Shown here: positions 1-3,224 of the stretch, one piece after another | How the letters are laid out: the number at the start of each line of letters is the position of its first letter | Numbering within the stretch: the first letter of the stretch is position 1 | NCBI GenBank assembly: GCA_947175285.1 | Contig: CAMWMM010000358.1 | Location: forward strand, 1 to 5,527 | Direction: 5' to 3' | DNA length: 5,527 nt | Source of the DNA: an uncultured Lachnospiraceae bacterium | Lineage (GTDB): Bacteria; Bacillota_A; Clostridia; Lachnospirales; Lachnospiraceae | Program-made: the position numbers and the translations under genes | Notes under the pieces: model-generated | Told to the model about the DNA's origin: nothing | The model's database searches: none | Seen by the model: the letters and a program-made list of their open reading frames with translations, nothing else

Positions 1-88
1 CACCGCAATACACACCATGCTTTTGCACCAGCTTTCCTATTTCTATATATGATGTACGTAACTGTAAAAACTCTTCCTTTTTAAGCAT
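1..88 (-). CDS. Start of an unrecognised small protein gene (runs off left edge)
   Basis: Only the first 29 codons are in the window, beginning MLKKEEFLQLRTSYIEIGKL and still open at the edge. The ATG at 88-86 is preceded by an AGGAGA ribosome site at 98-103 with 9 bases between, a convincing initiation region. No family can be named from so short a piece. The charged, helix-like N-terminus and the position at the end of a row of immunity-like genes suggest another immunity protein; that is inference only. The 87 bases between this start and the previous gene hold no terminator I can see, so it may be co-transcribed with its neighbours. Confidence 0.7.
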   Translation of the reverse strand, partial: MLKKEEFLQLRTSYIEIGKLVQKHGVYCG

Positions 89-175
89 TAATCGTTGTCT
101 CCTATCTGACGTTCTGCTCCGCTTTATAATCCCTATAGGCATTAAAAATCATTATGTGTAATTCTACGTATCTCG

Positions 176-421
176 CTATGACTTCATCATTTCATTCAAT
201 TTACCAACTAAAACTTCAAGTCTTTGCTCTAATTCTAACATTAATTTTTTATCTCGTCTTACTTTAATGGAATTCCCCCAATCTTCATGCCACCACAATA
301 CATACTCTGTGGAATCATCATGTACCTTTATGATACTGAACCATATACCGTCAAACTTCTCATCTACCTGCATTTGATATTCCCGACAAAAAAATGGGGC
401 AATAATATCACTTCCATCGTA
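176..421 (-). pseudogene. Immunity-like gene that has lost its normal start
   Basis: From the first in-frame ATG at 373 the frame gives 65 residues (MQVDEKFDGIWFSIIKVHDD at the start, then a Trp-rich stretch WWHEDWGN near residue 27 and a charged helical tail). The same frame stays open upstream to 421 and reads like real protein (YDGSDIIAPFFCREYQ) before a TAA at 422-424, with no ATG, GTG or TTG in that stretch. No ribosome site precedes the ATG at 373. Either the gene is cut at its 5' end, or one base is missing from a run of seven T (388-394): with eight T, an ATG at 417-415 would enter this frame. The acidic, Trp-rich make-up and the location fit a small cytoplasmic immunity protein, but I cannot name a family. 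It might still be expressed from 373 as a 65-aa protein. Confidence 0.5.
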
Positions 422-430
422 TTACTTTAG

Positions 431-804
431 TCGTTCTCTTTAAACTTTAAGTTCTGTTTTTAGCTGCTGTAAATAGCTTTCTAATTCTTCTTTTACTTGC
501 GGCTCTTTTTCTATATGTTTTTCGCTAACTTCCACTAAATATTTATAAAAAGTACTATTATCAATAAATACCATCGTATCTTGTTCTACCGCAGGTTTCC
601 AGAAATATAGTGTTACATACCCGTCTTTATAGTCTTCGTCATTAGGATCAAAAGAGCATGAAATGTATTCTGCACCCTGCCCTTTATACTGCACCATAGT
701 TTTAATCGCACTAATTTGCAAATCCCCCAAAAAATGAATGCTATCCATATAATAATTTAAATATTTATCTTTATCATCTAATATTTGCATCTTCGTTCTC
801 TTTA
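431..804. repeat. 12-base direct repeat flanking the CdiI-like gene
   Basis: The 12 bases TCGTTCTCTTTA (plus strand) occur at 431-442, across the stop codon of the 116-aa gene, and again at 793-804, just before its ATG and inside the 3' end of the toxin gene. The copies are 362 bases apart and bracket exactly one gene. The repeat is exact only over these 12 bases. It may be a scar of cassette insertion or duplication, or chance in AT-rich DNA. Confidence 0.4.
440..790 (-). CDS. Probable immunity protein, CdiI-like (116 aa)
   Basis: This is a small acidic cytoplasmic protein without signal peptide or membrane segment. I start it at the ATG at 790 (MQILDDKDKY...), which gives 116 residues and a 17-base overlap with the end of the toxin gene. 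The frame is open further upstream to a TTG at 820, but that lacks a ribosome site and would increase the overlap to 47 bases. The ribosome site for 790 is weak (AGAGAA), so translational coupling to the toxin gene is likely. Residues 57-66 (DGYVTLYFWK) look like a beta strand, followed by FYKYL at 81-85 and a helical C-terminus ending in QQLKTEL. From memory this layout resembles Firmicute proteins annotated as ribonuclease-toxin immunity protein CdiI; that match is not verified. The predicted role is to bind and neutralise a rival's C-terminal RNase toxin. No such toxin is in the window. Confidence 0.6.
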   Translation of the reverse strand: MQILDDKDKYLNYYMDSIHFLGDLQISAIKTMVQYKGQGAEYISCSFDPNDEDYKDGYVTLYFWKPAVEQDTMVFIDNSTFYKYLVEVSEKHIEKEPQVKEELESYLQQLKTELKV

Positions 805-1268
805 CGTAATCTTTTTTCAAATTCTAGTATAGGTGTAAATGTTAGCTTTTTCCCATTTCTTGCAAATCTAACAACCTTCCTTGCCTTTGCATTTAGCTCT
901 TTCTTTTTCTTATCACTTATTTCTACTGGCTTATCTGTACCTAAATATGTATAAATATTCTCAATATATTTTTCAGTTATGGGAATCATATTTTGTATTA
1001 ATGCAGCATTTTTATTACCTTTTACATATACAAAAGAAATTGTATCGCACATTCCATATTTATTCATTGACTTTTTATATTCATATTCGTATTTCTCAAT
1101 TTCTGAAGATATCGGAATCATCCAATAAATATCATTTTCTTTAAAGGCATAATAGCAGGGACGTTTATGTTCACCGTTCTTATCCATTGCCTTATTTGGT
1201 TTATTATCTTCACAATAATATTTTTCAAAAAATTCATCTTTGATAAAATATAGTTTATTTTCTATCAT
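774..1268 (-). CDS. cptN: Type III toxin-antitoxin endoribonuclease toxin, CptN-like
   Basis: A 164-aa protein of the ToxN/AbiQ fold, closest in pattern to the CptN family. These sequence-specific endoribonucleases cut mRNA and process their own RNA antitoxin, and are held inactive by it. Visible family features are the N-terminal strand and helix KLYFIKDEFFEKY (5-17), RPCYYAF (36-42), YWMIPISS (48-55), whose S54-S55 I place at the ToxN catalytic Thr-Ser site, CDTISF (74-79), LIQNMIPITEKYI (90-102), and the basic C-terminal helix KARKVVRFARNGKK (128-141). Length is normal for the family and no key block is missing. The ATG at 1268 follows an AAGGA site at 1274-1278. Upstream lie, in the canonical order, promoter, tandem structured RNA and terminator. 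Leaky termination would provide toxin mRNA. The 3' end overlaps the next gene. Family assignment is confident; CptN rather than ToxN or TenpN is less so. Confidence 0.88.
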   Translation of the reverse strand: MIENKLYFIKDEFFEKYYCEDNKPNKAMDKNGEHKRPCYYAFKENDIYWMIPISSEIEKYEYEYKKSMNKYGMCDTISFVYVKGNKNAALIQNMIPITEKYIENIYTYLGTDKPVEISDKKKKELNAKARKVVRFARNGKKLTFTPILEFEKRLRKENEDANIR

Positions 1269-1290
1269 ACTTTTCCTTTGTGAATAGATA

Positions 1291-1322
1291 AAAGAAAAGC
1301 CCTACTTATCAGTAGAGCTTTT
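1291..1322 (-). terminator. Intrinsic terminator between antitoxin RNA and toxin gene
   Basis: On the minus strand AAAAGCTCTACT pairs with AGTAGGGCTTTT in an unbroken 12-bp stem (one T:G pair) closed by a GATA loop, and runs into CTTTTATC. In type III systems a terminator at this place sets the excess of antitoxin RNA over toxin mRNA by partial readthrough. The plus strand also has a T-tract after the same stem, so it could stop transcription from the other side as well. Confidence 0.88.
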
Positions 1323-1373
1323 AATCTAAACCCCAGCATTTATTGGCCGCCTATCTGGGAGGCGGGAAATATT
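1323..1373 (-). repeat. Antitoxin unit 2, H-type pseudoknot
   Basis: Unit 2 begins with AATATT (1373-1368), two bases, then stem 1 CCGCC (1365-1361) pairing with GGCGG (1351-1347) around a 9-base loop TCCCAGATA. The loop bases TCCCAG (1360-1355) pair with CTGGGG (1336-1331) beyond a 10-base linker CCAATAAATG, giving stem 2 of six pairs including one U:G. This is a textbook H-type pseudoknot. It is followed by an A/T-rich tail leading into the terminator. Confidence 0.75.
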
Positions 1374-1424
1374 CACACCTGTACCTTTTGTATTACGCCG
1401 ATATACAGTCCCGGCGACAATATT
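1374..1424 (-). repeat. Antitoxin unit 1, H-type pseudoknot
   Basis: Unit 1 begins with AATATT (1424-1419), two bases, then stem 1 CGCCG (1416-1412) pairing with CGGCG (1400-1396) around the 11-base loop GGACTGTATAT. Within the loop CTGTAT (1408-1403) pairs with GTACAG (1384-1379) after an 11-base linker, giving stem 2 of five Watson-Crick pairs plus one U:G. Its architecture matches unit 2, 51 bases downstream, although most paired bases differ. Confidence 0.72.
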
Positions 1425-1450
1425 AGAAATCAATCAGATTTCTTATCTAT

Positions 1451-1479
1451 AATATATACCAATACAGCAGAACGCACAA
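1451..1479 (-). promoter_or_regulatory. Promoter of the antitoxin-toxin operon
   Basis: Reading on the minus strand, TTGTGC (1479-1474) is separated by exactly 17 bases from TATATT (1456-1451), a 5/6 match to the -10 consensus; TATTAT two bases further on is an alternative. The -35 is poor beyond TTG, which leaves room for an activator at the repeats just upstream. The predicted start near 1444 puts the 5' hairpin of the antitoxin RNA at the transcript's end. Confidence 0.6.
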
Positions 1480-1514
1480 CGAACATAAAATGAACATTTT
1501 GTGAACAAAAGAAC
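1470..1514. repeat. Five GAAC direct repeats, four in 11-base phase
   Basis: GAAC occurs on the plus strand at 1470, 1481, 1492, 1503 and 1511 (steps 11, 11, 11, 8); the last four read GAACA. On the transcribed minus strand these are GTTC, overlapping and extending upstream of the -35 element. Near helical spacing on one face of the DNA is typical of a cooperatively bound regulator. The bases 1484-1503 also form an imperfect palindrome around AAAATG-AA-CATTTT. Function is unknown. Confidence 0.6.
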
Positions 1515-1542
1515 AGAAAAACTAATTCCACTTTTCAATCTT

Positions 1543-1959
1543 TTATCCCCTTAATTCTGAAACCCATTCTATAAATACTTCTCCCGCACTCTTTCCGGTT
1601 TTTGCTGAGCATATCTCTTCATATTTATATTCCGCATCAAACTTTCCTGATTTTACATCATAATACAATTTCATCTCAGTTGGAACCGGCATATTGTGTT
1701 TTGCACAAATACCATCTACTTTTTCCAAATCTTCTGTACCTGTCCTCAAAAATTCAAACGATAACTCTTTCGGTACTCCTAGTTGGTTTAATGTTTTTAT
1801 TTCTCCATTCACATCGAAAAAAGCATTAAACATTTTACTCTTCTTTTCATTAGAGCAATATGCATAAACTTTGCTGACTTTTTCTTCCACTACTTCTAAA
1901 CATAGTGATATTAATCCTGACTGCAAATCCATAAACTCATCTTCAAATACTTTACTCAT
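1543..1959 (-). CDS. YezG/DUF600-like immunity protein
   Basis: A 138-aa acidic cytoplasmic protein. The pattern fits the YezG (DUF600) superfamily, small alpha/beta proteins often found in tandem arrays and known as antitoxins of LXG-type nucleases in Bacillus. An N-terminal helix (DLQSGLISLCLEVVEEKVSK, 11-30) leads into strand VYAYCS (31-36) and MFNAFFDVNG (43-52), then a second helix near 77-88 and the hallmark C-terminal part MKLYYDVKSGKFDAEYKYEE (96-115) with a Trp in the last helix (132). The ATG at 1959 is well supported by AAGGAGA (1968-1974) eight bases upstream. The gene sits 54 bases after the DUF4274-like gene and about 100 bases before the antitoxin promoter, with no clear terminator between. 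Family assignment is by residue pattern from memory; the cognate toxin is not in the window. Confidence 0.72.
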   Translation of the reverse strand: MSKVFEDEFMDLQSGLISLCLEVVEEKVSKVYAYCSNEKKSKMFNAFFDVNGEIKTLNQLGVPKELSFEFLRTGTEDLEKVDGICAKHNMPVPTEMKLYYDVKSGKFDAEYKYEEICSAKTGKSAGEVFIEWVSELRG

Positions 1960-1997
1960 TTCTTTAGTCTCCTTCTTTTGTTTTTTAAGAAAATGCT

Positions 1998-2024
1998 ATA
2001 ATAGAGTTGAAACCTATAAATCAA
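1998..2024 (-). promoter_or_regulatory. Possible weak promoter ahead of the YezG-like gene
   Basis: TTGATT (2024-2019) and TATTAT (2003-1998) on the minus strand could form a promoter, but the spacer is only 15 bases. It would allow the YezG-like gene to be expressed independently of the genes upstream. The -10 is nearly palindromic: on the plus strand the same bases give TGCTATAAT, an extended -10 pointing back into the DUF4274-like gene. Confidence 0.25.
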
Positions 2025-2460
2025 TATCCAAACATTTTCCTTCTATGTTTTCGATAAATATCATTTCCTGCTCTGTCAGCATTTTTTTCAATTTATATAA
2101 TTGAACTTTCGACAACGGCACTTTAAATTCAATTTCTCCTTTATGATATTTTCTCTCCAAAATCGTATCATATAATTTCTTTATAAAAGAAGACCATTGC
2201 GGTAAATTCGCATCCTGGGATTTATCTACTAAATATCTTAATCCATCAGCACTATAAAAAATTAATAATGCTATGCTCAAATCACATTTCTCATTATCCA
2301 GAATTGTTTGCGGAATTTCAAATCCATTGTCCCAATTATAATTATATGTATATACATATAAAATTTCCCGGTCTTCGGTTTGTGAAATAATTGTTTTCAC
2401 TACAGCATTAGTAGAATCGTATAATAATGCTTCTATTTTTGATATTTTATTTTTTTCCAT
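2014..2460 (-). CDS. DUF4274-like protein, probable immunity protein
   Basis: A 148-aa protein with the sequence signature I associate with DUF4274: YNWDNGFEIPQTILDN (41-56), CDLSIALLIFYSADG (59-73) and, after a hinge, KVPLSKVQLYKLKK (113-126). The family has no settled biochemical role. Its members commonly occur among small immunity genes, which is the role I infer here. No signal peptide or membrane helix is seen, so it should be cytoplasmic. The ATG at 2460 has a GAGG site seven bases upstream and overlaps the end of the 205-aa gene by 14 bases in another frame, which implies translational coupling and a shared mRNA. The N-terminal 35 residues are outside the conserved block and may be specific to this lineage. 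Confidence 0.75.
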   Translation of the reverse strand: MEKNKISKIEALLYDSTNAVVKTIISQTEDREILYVYTYNYNWDNGFEIPQTILDNEKCDLSIALLIFYSADGLRYLVDKSQDANLPQWSSFIKKLYDTILERKYHKGEIEFKVPLSKVQLYKLKKMLTEQEMIFIENIEGKCLDIDL

Positions 2461-3064
2461 AACTATGCCTCAACATATCAATCCACATTTCGACACTATA
2501 TTTTACATTATCATCACTTATATTTTCAATATTTAGATATTCTGTTTTAAATTTCCAGCCCTCGATAGGAAACCTTGAATAATCCCATGCACCATCATCT
2601 GAATAGATAATTCCATCCGTTAAAACAGCTATTGCTATTGCCAGAAAACCATAGTATAAACTTACTATGGCGGGTTGTCCCACTGTTCTTTTAACATTCC
2701 AACAATATCCTATTTCTAAATTAGCTTCTATCTTTTCTTTCATAGATTGAGCATTCTTATTTTCCTGTAATTCTTCATTCCAAAAATCTTTATCTATCTC
2801 CGTTAACTCACGGTAAAATACATACACTGCACCTTCCTCATTCAGATTAAATACTGTACAACAATTTTCCTCCAAAGCCAAAAAAGTAGGATTATTAGTA
2901 TATACTTCATTATTCAAAGTCACCGCTTTGGTAATAATATTAATATCCTGCGATATCTTTTCCTTTTTCAAAAATTCACTAAATAACTGTACAGAGTACT
3001 TAATTATCTCATTACAATTAGGTTTTTTCTTATTTGTTGGAAATATATCAAAACTCGTACTCAT
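2447..3064 (-). CDS. Unrecognised 205-aa protein, first large gene of the immunity block
   Basis: I start this at the ATG at 3064 (MSTSFDIFPTNKKKPN...), because AGGAGA lies at 3072-3077, seven bases upstream. An ATG 12 codons earlier (3100) has no ribosome site and would place that site inside the coding region. I do not recognise a named family. A mixed N-terminal part is followed by a hydrophobic segment GQPAIVSLYYGFLAIAIAVL (129-148), flanked by DG and then SDDGAWDYSRFP (155-166). This looks like a buried helix followed by a conserved acidic/aromatic motif more than a true membrane span, since no charge pattern or second span supports membrane insertion. The C-terminus is helical and basic (RHSYGKK). 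Its overlap with the DUF4274-like gene suggests the same operon and a related role, probably immunity; that is inference from context. Confidence 0.78.
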   Translation of the reverse strand: MSTSFDIFPTNKKKPNCNEIIKYSVQLFSEFLKKEKISQDINIITKAVTLNNEVYTNNPTFLALEENCCTVFNLNEEGAVYVFYRELTEIDKDFWNEELQENKNAQSMKEKIEANLEIGYCWNVKRTVGQPAIVSLYYGFLAIAIAVLTDGIIYSDDGAWDYSRFPIEGWKFKTEYLNIENISDDNVKYSVEMWIDMLRHSYGKK

Positions 3065-3071
3065 TTTTGTC

Positions 3072-3077
3072 TCTCCT
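3072..3077 (-). promoter_or_regulatory. Ribosome binding site that decides the start of the 205-aa gene
   Basis: AGGAGA on the minus strand lies seven bases before the ATG at 3064. It lies downstream of the alternative ATG at 3100, and so argues against the longer 217-aa reading. Confidence 0.8.
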
Positions 3078-3101
3078 GTGATAAGGTTGTACCCATACAT
3101 A

Positions 3102-3224
3102 CTATCCCATTTTGTAATGATTCTTTTCGTTATTTAAGACCAATAAAACGTGAATACAAATATTCTCTACTAAGCCAAAATCTTCTTCTACACCTTCTTT
3201 TATTTCCTCATATTCAAAAATCAT
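3102..3224 (-). CDS. Possible 40-aa ORF or relic at the GH95/immunity junction
   Basis: An ATG at 3224 overlaps the GH95 stop by 11 bases and opens a frame of 40 codons ending in TAG at 3102-3104. It reads MIFEYEEIKEGVEEDFGLVE at first, then a hydrophobic patch ICIHVLLVL (22-30) and a polar end NNEKNHYKMG. An AAGGAGAG sequence lies about 13 bases upstream, a little far for an ideal ribosome site, but coupling to GH95 translation is possible. The composition resembles the C-terminal end of an immunity-like protein, so it may be the stump of a gene whose front was lost where the AT-rich block joins the GH95 gene. It is too short to be sure it is coding. The rest of the 149-base gap (3065-3213) shows no terminator. 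Confidence 0.35.
   Translation of the reverse strand: MIFEYEEIKEGVEEDFGLVENICIHVLLVLNNEKNHYKMG

Larger units (their letters stand above)
1291..1444 (-). ncRNA. cptI: CptI-like antitoxin RNA
   Basis: The predicted transcript starts near 1444, seven bases or so after the -10 element, and ends at the terminator before cptN. It contains a 5' hairpin (AGAAATC with GATTTCT, 1443-1437 with 1431-1425, loop TGATT), then two 51-base units with pseudoknot potential, then the terminator stem. There is no convincing ORF. In the family, the toxin cuts the precursor into repeat units, and each folded unit binds toxin in a closed ring complex. Placement, strand, tandem structure and adjoining toxin all agree. 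What is unusual is how far the two units have diverged in sequence; antitoxin repeats of this class are normally near-identical. The start point is inferred from the promoter and not known exactly. Confidence 0.8.

Noticed and set aside
440..820. Longer 126-aa reading of the CdiI-like gene from a TTG at 820
   Set aside because: TTG with no ribosome site and a 47-base overlap with the toxin gene; the ATG at 790 is simpler.
881..1144. 87-codon plus-strand ORF opposite the toxin gene
   Set aside because: It is wholly inside the well-supported cptN gene, has no ribosome site, and its Tyr/Leu/His-rich composition is what AT-rich antisense reading gives.
1323..1424. CRISPR array or metabolite riboswitch
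   Set aside because: There are two structured units without identical repeats or spacers, followed by a terminator and a CptN-type toxin; no known riboswitch core is visible, and type III antitoxin RNA explains the layout better.
1470..1514. LexA/DinR (SOS) operator suggested by GAAC
   Set aside because: An SOS box needs inverted GAAC-N4-GTTC; here all copies point the same way.
2447..3100. Longer 217-aa reading from the ATG at 3100
   Set aside because: No ribosome site precedes that ATG, and the clear AGGAGA at 3072-3077 would fall inside the coding sequence; the ATG at 3064 is preferred.
3121..3170. Promoter for the 205-aa gene (TTGTAT then TTAAAT)
   Set aside because: Both elements match consensus poorly (3/6 and 4/6), so I do not list it as a feature.
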